DNA of 64,000 nt, from NCBI GenBank assembly GCA_021029095.1, contig JAJOHG010000003.1, forward strand, positions 186,001-250,000, written 5' to 3'. A model generated the notes under the pieces. That model was not told the DNA's origin, did not search any database, and saw only the letters and a program-made list of their open reading frames with translations. The translations under genes and the position numbers were made by a program. The DNA is from Phellopilus nigrolimitatus (taxonomy: Eukaryota > Basidiomycota > Agaricomycetes > Hymenochaetales > Hymenochaetaceae). Positions 24,806 to 35,037 of the stretch are shown here, piece by piece (within the stretch, counting starts at the first letter, position 1; each line of letters opens with the position of its first letter).

Positions 24806-26095
24806 ATGACGACGGAAATACGAGTTAAATCGCCAGCTGATTTTCATGTCCACCTCAGGCAGGATGAGATGTGCACTCTCGTTACCCCCCTGGTTCGCAC
24901 AGGCGGCTTCAATCTCGCATATGTCATGGTCTCTGTTTATTCTCCGTGTTAAAAAAAAATTCTTATTGAGATCGAATAGCCGAATCTCAAGCCCCCCATC
25001 ACAACTACTGAGATGGCTCTCAATTACAAGGCAGCACTCGAACGCATAGATCCACATACGAAATATATCATGACCCTATATCTCTCCCCGGATTTGACCT
25101 CCGATGAAATAAGAAAAGCGGCAAGCGCAGGCATAGTCGGCGAGCTCCTTCCATCACTGGTACCCGTCACTTTACTAAATGCATAAATTTTTGCAACGTA
25201 AAAGGCGTCAAATCGTACCCACGGGGTGTTACAACAAACTCAGATGGCGGAATCGAGTCATATGAGGCGTACTACCCTGTTTTCCAAGCAATGCAAGATG
25301 TCGGGATGGTGCTGAATCTCCACGGCGAAATCCCCTCCGACGCGTCTACGGTTAGTACCAAGCTTGAGGTGTGCTTGCGCGATTAAAGCTCATCTAATGA
25401 GGGCGCCTTCCCGTCAGAACACATGCGTGCTAAACGCAGAACCGAAGTTTTTACCACATCTCAGGTCTTTACACGAGGATTTTCCTAAGCTTAAGATTGT
25501 TCTGGAACATGCCACCACTCGTGCCGCTGTTGAAGCCGTTAAAGCTCTTGGTCCGACCGTTGGCTGCTCAATCACCGCACATCATCTCGCTCTTATAGTC
25601 GATGACTGGGCGGGTCAGGCTTTCCACTTTTGCAAACCTGTCGCAAAATATCCTGACGACCGAGAAGCCTTGCGTGAGGTCATCCGAGAGGGTTCGTTCT
25701 AAATCTTATCTGCTCGTGTGCTCTGGTATTTAAAATATGGTCATACAGGGCACCCACGCTTCTTCTTGGGCTCTGACTCCGCACCGCATCTCACGAACGC
25801 CAAAAGCACGTCCACGCCCTCAGACGGTTGCGCAGCTGGTGTCTTCACTTCGCCCATTCTGCTTCCATTGGCTGCACATCTCTTGGAATCGTTTGGAGCT
25901 TTGGGCAGGCTGGAAGCATTTGTCAGTACTAATGGGAGAACGTTCTACGGATTACCACCGACGGGAAGTGATGAGGTGGTGGTTAGAAAGACAGACAGCA
26001 AAATCGTTGGTATGCAATTCGCGTTGGGACAACAAGCGGTTGTGCCATTTATGGCTGGAAAATGCTTGAATTGGGAAATCGTCAGCAAAGTGTAA
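24806..26095 (+). CDS. URA4: Dihydroorotase, pyrimidine biosynthesis
   Basis: Zinc enzyme that cyclises carbamoyl aspartate to dihydroorotate, third step of de novo UMP synthesis, in the cytosol. Five exons (24806-24928, 24980-25139, 25205-25350, 25418-25691, 25749-26095) sum to 1050 nt, 349 aa, the size of class II (PyrC/Ura4) enzymes. Metal site DFHVHLRQ (the HxH motif) is in exon 1. Then PNLKPPITTTEMA, the carboxylated-lysine region GVKSYPRGVTTNS, VLNLHGEIPSD, IVLEHATTRAAVEAV, ITAHHLAL and FFLGSDSAPH with the catalytic Asp. Intron 2 (25140-25204) can keep the conserved AGIVGVKSYP only with a GC donor (G|GCGAGC). The stop TAA overlaps a donor-like GTAAGT, but the product already has full length. 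Confidence 0.96.
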
Positions 26096-26213
26096 GTAAA
26101 ACTCGCGTGCTTGTGTAAATGATGTATCGTATGGAAGCGAAATCGATAATCTGTTGTCTGTTGTACACCTACGTCGACCTCTCACTCTGACGGAAGTGCG
26201 GGCCCGTCGTCTC

Positions 26214-28912
26214 ATGTATGCTCACAAGCTCAGCGACCGCGCGCTTAGCCTCATCGCGCAAGGCGCCTCCGCAGTCCACACACATAGACGCCGAAAGCTT
26301 CGATGATGCCAGAACCCATCGAGCCGCGCCGCGAAGCCAACGTCTCCGCACCCGCACAGCAGCCCCAGTCGCAGCACAGGCGAATCCGAAGGCGACTGTC
26401 AGGCTTAAGGCTGCATCCCGGCCTGCCCGGCCCTCGCTCCTTGCGCGCCTTCAAGGGTCAGTCATGGGCAAGAAGAATGGCAAGCAGCGCGCGCGCGTCG
26501 AGAGCGTGCACGAGGACGACCCGGACGGCGGCCTCATCGGCATCGGTGAGTGCTGTCTTTTGCGTACCATCACCCGCCCAATCAAGCCTGGTTAAACTAA
26601 CGCTGACTTGCATCAATCTATCTATCTCTAAAGGGTCGAATCTGTTTGTTGATGATCACGGTGACGGCCATGAGGGAGGCGGCTGGAGCCAGGGCGCGGG
26701 GAACGGATGGGGCCAAGGCGACGGAAACGACACTTGGGGACTTGCACCTGGCGACTCAGCGTCCAATATACATGCGAACGACGAGGGTGATGGTAACTGG
26801 GGCGGTGCCGCACCTACACCCCCTCCTAAGCAAACCCCGATGTATGCAAACTCGAACGTGAATAGCCGCGGCTGGGGCGCCCCGCCTGCCGCGCCGTCTT
26901 CGCCCGCAAAGCCCGTGCTCATGCATCATCGGCAGTCACAGGATCGACATGGCTTTGACAACGGTCATGGCATCACAGCCGCGCTGGGCGATCTGGGCGC
27001 CTTACACGCCCAAAAGGCGCAGATGCAGCAGCAGCTCTTCCAGCACCTTCAGCAACCGCAGCAGTCACCATCTCAGCTGCAATCACAGCATCACATGCAG
27101 CAACACCAGCACCAGCAGCAACATCAGCAAGCCCATCCCAAGGCTGAGCGCGGTCGGCACTCCTCGAAACACAAAAGAACCCCATCGAGCGCAGATGATA
27201 CCTGGGGAGCAGGCGGAGGCGGAGGCGACGGATGGGGTGGAGGTGGATGGGGAGGAGATGGATGGGGCGCGGCTGGAGGAGGTAGCGGAGATGGACGAGG
27301 TGCAGCCGGAGGCGGGGGGCGGGGGGCGGATGGGGAACAGCTGAAAGCGGAGGTGGGACTGGCGGATGGGGGGCAGCTGAAGGCGGAGGCGGGGCCGGCT
27401 GGGGTGCGGCTGAAGGACACAATGTCACAACAAAGGAGGCCGGCTGGGGTGCAGGAGACAACTCGCGGAGGAAGAGAGGCAAAGGCGCAAATGCAGCTGC
27501 GGCTACAGGAGGCTGGGGCGAGGCTGAAATTCCGACGGTAACGCCAGGAGGGTTCGGCGCGGGAGGTGGATGGGGGACAGGTACAAATACCGGTTGGGGC
27601 GACAATCGAGCGAACAACGACGCACAAGCGCACGCACCGAGCATAACGCACTCGCAGAGCTGGGGTAACTGGGGCGCGGACTCTGAAGCACAGGCTGAGC
27701 AGATCGGTGCTCTTCCCGACGGAAAGACGCCCAAGGTGACTGTCACCTCACCCAGCTCTCTCTTTGCAAAGACAGTCTTATCCCCAAAGCAGCAGTCCCG
27801 TTTAATCTCTGGATTATTTGGCCGTGCTTTTAAAGGTGGCCGCAACCAGAAAGACGTACAACCCACTCCCGAGGATAACACAAAGAACCGAAATAATAGG
27901 AAACAGAGGTTTGCGCATCAACCGCAAAATGTGCAAGTCATAGAAGAGGAAGAGGAAGGAGAGTATTACGATGACGACGACGACGACGACGAGGAGGAGG
28001 AGGAGGAAGACAGTTACGGAAAGGACGTCGGTATAGGGAACGATAGTGCCTGGTTTACCGAGGCTACCAATGGTTGGGACGATCCAGCGCACCCTATGCC
28101 TTCCAAGGCATTCGCTCTGGCAGCCGAAGGACGTGTTCCAGCGACAAGACACTTTCGCAGCGACGACTACAACAAGGACTACCGATTCCAAGAATCACAG
28201 GGCGATGCTCTAAGATTTGCGCAGCGCGCGTTCTACTCGAAAGACCGTCTGGCGAGGAACAGGATTCACTGGCTTTTCGACCCTCAAAAGGACGGTCGTG
28301 TATCTATGCTCCTAGAGTGGATCCAGCAAGTGCAATACCAATTGGCTACATTTGGGGTTCGTCTCGCACGTATTTCTGATATACCTTTACTGAAAGCCCG
28401 GGGGAATCCTGATTCAGTTCAGCAAGTTTCTTCAGTCTCGAGAACGTGGCGCATTATTTGTGAATGCCGACTATAGACCACCCACGTCACCAACTGAACC
28501 CGCCTTCGATTGGCTGACCTTCGATGAGATCCAACCATCCATGGACAGGACGCTCCAAGAGTCACTCGCCTTTTATGAGCCGTCCACACAGGTGCTCGTT
28601 TTTGTCTTTCTTCTTTCTAAATCCCAAAATAGCATGGCGATTTGGCGGCGCAAGCTCCCTTTGCCCAACAACCTTCGTCTTACGTACGGACCTCAAATCG
28701 CACAAGCGACTGCTGGTCTGAAGAAGAAATACCCGATACATATTGACGAGTGAGTCCTTTATCTTCGTGATGACAATACTTAACGAAACGAGAACGCTAA
28801 CGCGCGTAATTCCTTTTCCAGAGTTCCCGGTGCTTCCCCGGCCACTGCTGCTCCAGCCACAAATACTGCGAGAACATTGTCGAAGCGGAAATGGCTCAGA
28901 TGGGGCCGTTGA
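26214..28912 (+). CDS. WG/GW-repeat, Gln-rich and acidic protein of unknown function
   Basis: Not a family I can name. Two start options: ATG at 26214 (opening with MYAHKLSDRALSLIAQG) or ATG at 26464 (MGKKNGKQRARVES). The frame before 26464 changes near 26300 and 26395; the coding look even extends upstream to ~26105 without an ATG. Exons: up to 26545, 26634-28356, 28397-28749, 28822-28912. Order of regions: basic N terminus; Gly/Trp-rich segment; Gln/His tract at 27020-27130; a dense run of about fifteen WG/GW units at 26690-27620; a D/E-only run at 27950-28010. The folded C-terminal domain includes DALRFAQRAFYSKDRLARNR, IHWLFDPQKDGRVSMLLEW and VLVFVFLLSKSQNSMAIWR. The frame slips by one base in the G-run near 27310-27330; both sides keep the WG pattern, so one protein is intended. 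WG repeats can bind Argonaute in other proteins; that role here is only a possibility. Confidence 0.6.
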
Positions 28913-29341
28913 TAATCTACAGTGCCTTTTTTTCTGTTCGCACTAAAGCCTCTTCCTCAACATGTAGCGATCAATCTTCCACATCTCTGCGACTCGATAC
29001 TAGACACAACGCACTGTACGTTCTTTATTTCCATTGTTCTATTAATCTTGGTATCCTGCATGTACAATTACTATCCGTGTGTCCTTCTGTTCATGTCTGT
29101 TTTTTGCTGTTGTTGTTCTAAAACCTTGTATGCATCGCATATTCGATTTCTGTATTCGATTTTTTTTTAATCTTAAATTTTCGATATTACAATATCATCA
29201 TGAGGCGCGCACATGGCTGAAGCATCAAGAGCTGGACGAGACCACACTCTCGTCGTGCTTCCGGCTTCCTACTGAACGTCGCGGTATAACCACTTTATTT
29301 CAGACGTCATTGCTAACACAGGGGGGGATAATACATCTATT
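28913..29341. other. Intergenic region, no gene seen
   Basis: Between two same-direction genes. It is T-rich on the plus strand around 29000-29180 with no sustained coding pattern, consistent with a 3' UTR followed by a promoter. Confidence 0.4.
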
Positions 29342-30217
29342 ATGGCTCCAGTGTTAGAGCACGACTCTGCAGCCTTTAACAGTAACAATGCGGCCGAAGC
29401 CCCGAGTCATCGTCACTTCTCGAATGAAACCCTACACAGCAGCAATTCCGATGCAACATCACAAAGGCCTGCGAGCCCGCTAGTCGGTCTGCTAGTAGTC
29501 TCAGCACTCCTCGCCCCTTTCACCATCCTTCCATACTTTGCGCTGCGAAGGCATATGACACGTTCAGACGCAATGCTGAACAAACTCCTCAGCGTTACTG
29601 CGACTGCACAACGCGAACAGACATCGGACGTATCACGAGAGCTGAAGAAACTCGGAGTTCAGCTCGAGTCCCTGCAATGGCAGGCTGACAGAGTCGCTGG
29701 GGACGTCAAGGATGTCCGAAGCATCGCAATCAAGGAGCGCATTAGAGCGTCTGCCTTGGAAACGCGCTCTGAAGAATTCAGGTAGGAGTTTCACTTTCTG
29801 CAGTCGTCTAAAAGTATATCTGATTGAAAAAAACCACACAGTGTGCATCTGAAGGCATCGGAGCAGAATATTATTGCCGGCCTTGCTGCAGAAAGGACCA
29901 GAACCAACAAGATGGAAACCGAAATATTGAATGCGCTTAGAAAAACAGCGGAGTGAGTTGCCTCTCTCCTCCGTCGCCCTGCTCTGCGAGATACCGAACG
30001 CATTTAATCCTTCTTACCATGCAGCAAAACCGCGAGCGATCTGGATAAAGTAGGGAATTCGCTGGCGGACATCGCTGCCTTCATCGACTTGACGGAGATA
30101 GAACAAGGGGTTCTTCCTGAGCGTGGCGCAGAGAGCAGTCGGAGAGTCAATTTGATAAGGTCTTCCGCCTTGCAGTTACAGGATAGACGTAGATTTGAAG
30201 AACGAAGGCAGAAATGA
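29342..30217 (+). CDS. Small membrane-anchored coiled-coil protein, unknown function
   Basis: Not recognised. Three exons (29342-29781, 29842-29952, 30025-30217) with good GT-AG borders sum to 744 nt, 247 aa. A short polar N terminus is followed by one hydrophobic segment at about residues 46-68 (PLVGLLVVSALLAPFTILPY), then a continuous heptad-rich helical region (residues 75-190, e.g. ELKKLGVQLESLQWQADRVA) and a basic tail. Without a signal peptide it would be a single-pass protein with the coiled coil on one face of a membrane; the compartment cannot be told. It could be a tether or scaffold. Confidence 0.75.
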
Positions 30218-30362
30218 AAATTTTGTGTTTTTCTGGATGTCTAGATTGAGCAGAAGTTGAGTACAGGAGACGAGGAGTTAGTGGCGGTGCCGCGAACGGC
30301 GTCAGTGACGGAACGCGATCGCGACCCAATAGCCAGGAAGCACTTGCGCGTGAGCGACAACC

Positions 30363-33300
30363 ATGGTTCTCTCGTCTTTCGGTTCGTCAAACAGCCAGTC
30401 GTTCAACAATGACAATAACTCGGCACCCCCGGGAGCGTTGGACTCTATAACACTGGGTCAGCTCAAGTCTATGGTCAATTCTGTCCCTAAACCCAAGGTA
30501 TGTCCTTGCTCTTTGTTGTACGACCAGGGGAGCCGAGTACAATGCGTAGGAACAACTGTACGACTTTCGCTATGAAGATGAGGACACTGTGATGAACGAA
30601 ATCGAGGAGTTCTTCTCGTATATCGAGGCCCCTCAGTTCGGAGAGAATCTGAAAGCATGGGAGGGCTCATTCCCTGGTAGGTAATCATAGCTATGCACGT
30701 TGCAGATATTGGTCTTAGTACTGACGCAGTCTATAAGAATGGATAAAGAGCTCTAATGAGCAGCGGAAGTCCCATGTTGATTTACTGCTTGAAAGTCTTG
30801 AGCACAAGGACGCAGTAATCAGGTTTACCAATGCCTAGGAGATTATTTTATATCCTGCAAGGTTCGTTTTCCATTATCTGCTCAGCAGGCCGGAAATCGA
30901 GCGAACCTCCTTTAGGAGTATTTGCGGAAACCAGTTCGCCCGAACACCAGTTACATTGGGTCATTGAGAATTGCAAGACCGTGTACGCTGCGAATGGGAT
31001 CAGCATTGTCATGGAGGCCATAAAGCTGGCGAACTCGAAGCACGATCTACTCAGGCGAGTTGAACTTATGTATTGATTTATGTCTTCTTATCTCTTAACT
31101 GTTTTCATCAGCTCGTTGAGCGATGCAGATGCATTCCGATTTAGCATCTCTCCAGCGGAGAAACAAGATTGCATAGAAGAGGTGAACACGGAGTTGTCCG
31201 TGTATTTTGGAATACTTTATTTCCTCATCGAGGTCCTCAAAGACAGCGACGATTTTGCCGAAGAACTGAGTGAGTCTGTCGCCATATCTACTCTATAAAT
31301 TTGTGTTCTCAGAGCGTGAGTTAGTGAGTCTGGAGCCGCCGCTTCCCGTCTACCTCTTCAGCATTGTCGCAGGACTACGGGACAAGAGCTTTAAAGGATA
31401 TCCTGTGAAGAAGGTTGGCTTCTTACTGGACAACTATTTATGCTTTTCTATAGCTTCTTTTCGCAGCTTTTACTCCTTCTGTGGAAGACGATACTAGCTT
31501 GCTGCGGGGGGTCAAGAGACCTCGCACGGGTTAAAAAACTTGCCCGTGAATTGACCAATCTTCCAGAAGAGAGGGAAGAGCGTGAGTTCAGATCCTATCT
31601 ACATAATTTCATATGGACTAACCGCATTGCTTGCATTCAGCGGTACCGATCAAATCATCACCCTTCGATATACAAACCTTCCGGCAGGAAACATCTGTTA
31701 AATATCCTACCTTCACTTCTCCCGCTCAACCCAGTACTTCATCTCGTCTATCCGAATATTCGGCATCTCGCCAAACAGCGGATAGAAACCCTGCCTTACC
31801 TATCTCGCCTCTAAAACTTGCTGAAGCATTTTTCTCCTATACCCGTCAGACATCACTACCACCATGGAGACGACTCCGATTTCCAACAATCAGCGGGCCA
31901 TCCTTCAAATACGAATCCCAGTCAACCAGGATACCCGTCAGGGAACCCTACCTACAACCCGAATCCTACTCAACAGCCACTCACGCCCGCGCCCACTCCT
32001 CCGCCGTCCCCGAAGCCGAAAAAGCAGCAGTATCAAACTGACCAAAGCAGACCCTTTTTGTTCCCTTTCTCTCGAAGCCAAGTAAGAGGTGGGAAAGGAA
32101 ATCGTCTGGTGCCTTCGCTATCGGTGAGGCCGACCGCCTTTATAGCAAGCACATGCATATTAGCGTCTCTCTACTACAGATGTGGAGGACACGTGAAGAA
32201 TGCATGATTGTAGAAAGTGGTCTGCAGCGGCTGGCAGGTGCTGAAGGCAAATTTGAAACATTTGATTCTATTCTAAGTCTCACAAGTGGAGGCGGGAATG
32301 AAGCTACGTCCACAGCAGGCTCTGGTTTTTCTGCTGCGGAGAAAAGGTCTCTGGATGATCCTGAAGATATACCAGAGGAATTGCCAGACGTTGCTCTTCT
32401 GAACGCCAAAATGTCCGAAGTTGAGGACGCCATCAAGCAAGTTAATAGAAATGGCAACCGTGCAGAAGTCAAGAAATTGAAGGAGCTGAGAGAGAAAAAG
32501 GAAGATCTTATGCGCTTGAAGCGCATCGAGCAAATTTATGTGAGTGACACACGAGGCTCTTAAGCAAGTCATACTGATGGGTGCAGAGCGCGGTTCTTCC
32601 AAATCTTTCTGGATGGGTTCTAGTACTTCTCAAGATGCTACTGGCCACTGTTTCCGTCAACAATCTTAATCAGCCCCCTCCTCCCTCCTCTTCCTCCGGT
32701 GCATTCCCCCTGGTGTCGGCACGCGTGAGTTTCACCACCTTATTCAATCGGAAAATACTGACGTCCTTGAGCAGCAGAACAACAGCAACCTCCTCCGCCT
32801 CCGCCAACTCTCGACGAGATTGATTTGATGAGACATCGAGAAATAATGTCGAAAGCGGTTTCGGCGATCCTCCTGTTAACGTTGAAGTGGTTCAAAGCAT
32901 CCCGTATGTCTAGAAAGCTTGTTGACTTCGCAGATACTGATACTTCACATTTTAGATGCAATGAAGTTTCACTACCTTGGGCAATTGCTATTGGAATCCA
33001 ATTGCCTCCTTCTCATCCTGAAGATGTTCACGCTACAGGAAGTATCGAATACAGTCGTCTCAAAAGCAGATTCGCAGGAGAATAAGTGGGTGTCACTATC
33101 GCTATTGATTTAATGGAGTCTAACGGTAAATCCTCAGTTTTTTTCGATACTGCCTTAGATATTCGAGAAATCCTCAGGCACAAAGGCAGGAAGATTACAT
33201 GCTTGGTCCACGCCAGTCCTCGTCTAGACTGTTAAAAGGAACCAGAGAAGAGGAGATTGAGCTTATTACAGATTTCTCCTGGAGAAACTTTTTTTCAAGT

Positions 33301-34691
33301 ATCAATTTCGTGAAAATAATGCAGAAACTCTCTAAGCACAGATCTCACCGAATCTGGCTTCTTGTGCAGTATAAGAGCTCGGTAGGTACTTCACTTTCTG
33401 TGAGAAAGCTGCAGTCTAAATTGCTTTTTCACAGGCAATTTTGAAACGCATTACTAAAGTCTCGCATCCAATGCTGCAGTTATACGTCTTGAAGCTGATC
33501 AAAAGTCAAGTACCGTATTGCGGACGCAAGTGGCGTCAATGTATATATTTTACATTAAAAAAGATCCCACATTAGCTGATTCTTGCCTTTATAGCAAATA
33601 TGAAAGTTATCACGACTATATATTTGAACTGCCGTCCTGACCTTAGAGACGAATGGCTGACAGGATCGGAAGTCGATGATGCTCAGGACGCTCTAGTACG
33701 ATTTTAGTTTTTCCAAGACAAGTCGCGTGACTGACGGATCCATGGGATCGTTTTGCTGTACCAGGCACAAGAACAGGCTTTGCGCAAGCTTGTCAAGTTT
33801 TGTCAGTGCACACGTCTTAATGATCATTTAAGTTTTTAATCGTTCAATGCAGACAACAACAAGCGCTATGGAGCTGCTGGCGCCCACGCAACTGCGCGAG
33901 ATAATCATCGCAGATCATCAAGCATGTCGATGCCCTTAGGCGAATTGCACGCTGGCCCAGAGCTTTCCGCCATCGCAAGGCCCGTGGGGACACCCAACAT
34001 GGTCGAAGCAGACGTATTTCCTCCAGTTAGAGCACAAGCACCGGATCCCTCAATATTCCTTCCTTACACCACGGAGGACATTGCTTTCGAAGAAGAGTAT
34101 GAAGAGTACCTCTCGGACCTCGGAATGTCTGATGACTATTCTGCTTCGGAGGGCGCTCTTTTCGGTGGCACGTCTGCCTGGCATAGGCTGCCGCACATTG
34201 GTCCTGAGATTGCGGATGGTATCTCTGATAGCGAGAGCATAGCCTCAATAGGAGAACTTGGCGATGACGCTAAGTTTGACCCTGGTATCGTTGACTCTGA
34301 CCGTGAATCCATAGACGAAAACCGTAACAATTGGGAAGTGAGTGGATCCTAGTATGTTCTGTGATGCTTGTAGAAATTCATTGATAATCCTTTAGCATAT
34401 GAGCCCTAAGACTATGGCTGCCTTACCAAAGTCACCAGTAGGTGGACACAGACGCTCTAGTTCTGGATCGAGTTTGCGCCCTGTTTTGCCCTTCGGACTG
34501 GATGACAACAGTGCGGTAGATTTGGAGGAAGGCGATGAAGACGAGCCTGAAATGGGCCCGATCCCGAGGGAACACTCCGGTCCGTTCGGCCAGGGCGGAG
34601 GTGTCGATGAAGTAGAATATGCCTATGGGTACGTCCTACCACTCGTATTTAAAACGTGTTCTGCTGACATCATTTTGCTTTCAGACTCTAA
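30363..34691 (+). CDS. FAR11: STRIPAK subunit Far11/STRIP1 (FAM40), with three single-base frame breaks
   Basis: STRIP1/Far11 is the scaffold subunit of the striatin-PP2A (STRIPAK) complex, which controls septation, hyphal fusion and fruiting-body development in filamentous fungi. I read 19 exons: 30363-30497, 30550-30676, 30738-30861, 30916-31054, 31112-31269, 31313-31413, 31467-31581, 31641-32539, 32587-32724, 32786-32903, 32956-33085, 33138-33381, 33435-33540, 33595-33695, 33765-33801, 33853-34337, 34396-34628 and 34685-34691, with exon 3 containing a break. Family landmarks: RRLFYILQG, SPEHQLHWVIENCKTVYA, VAGLRDKSFKGYPVKKLLLL, TPAPTPPPSPKPKKQQYQTD, LDEIDLMRHREIMSKAVSAI, KWFKASHAMKFHYLGQLLLE, WRQSNMKVITTIYLNCRPDL and an acidic end EVEYAYGL. 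One extra base near 30833, one extra T in the T5 at about 31828 and one missing base near 32117 interrupt it; corrected, the exons total 3396 nt (1131 aa). The last exon is 7 nt. Confidence 0.88.
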
Positions 34692-35037
34692 TCGTAAACA
34701 CAAGCTACATAAGGCTTTTTCGTATGGCAGTTAGGTGTATGACCAATGATTTATCAATGCAAATGTTGCGTCTACAAATTCATTGAGTTAGGTGACAGAG
34801 TGAAGCGACATTGTTGAGAGCGTGAAATCAGAAAAGAACGAATAGTCGTTAATGAGATGCAGATTATATAAAAGCCTACCCTACAGGTGCTACCTATAAA
34901 AATGTGTGATGATGCATAACTCTCTAAACAGCAAAGATACAGCAATATGTATGTTCTGGCCGAGCGAGACGTGTCCGGTGGGATAGAAAAATTTAGACGC
35001 GATGCGACGGCAATGCATGAAAAAAAGGGGTGTCCTA
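34692..35037. other. Convergent 3' flanks of FAR11 and the GAS2 gene
   Basis: AT-rich 346-bp tail-to-tail interval; expected to contain both terminators. No gene or repeat seen. Confidence 0.4.

Noticed and set aside
30823..30838. A 16-nt intron (GTTTACCAATGCCTAG) to explain the FAR11 frame
   Set aside because: Far below any known basidiomycete intron size, and it would remove conserved residues before RRLFYILQG; a one-base error is simpler.
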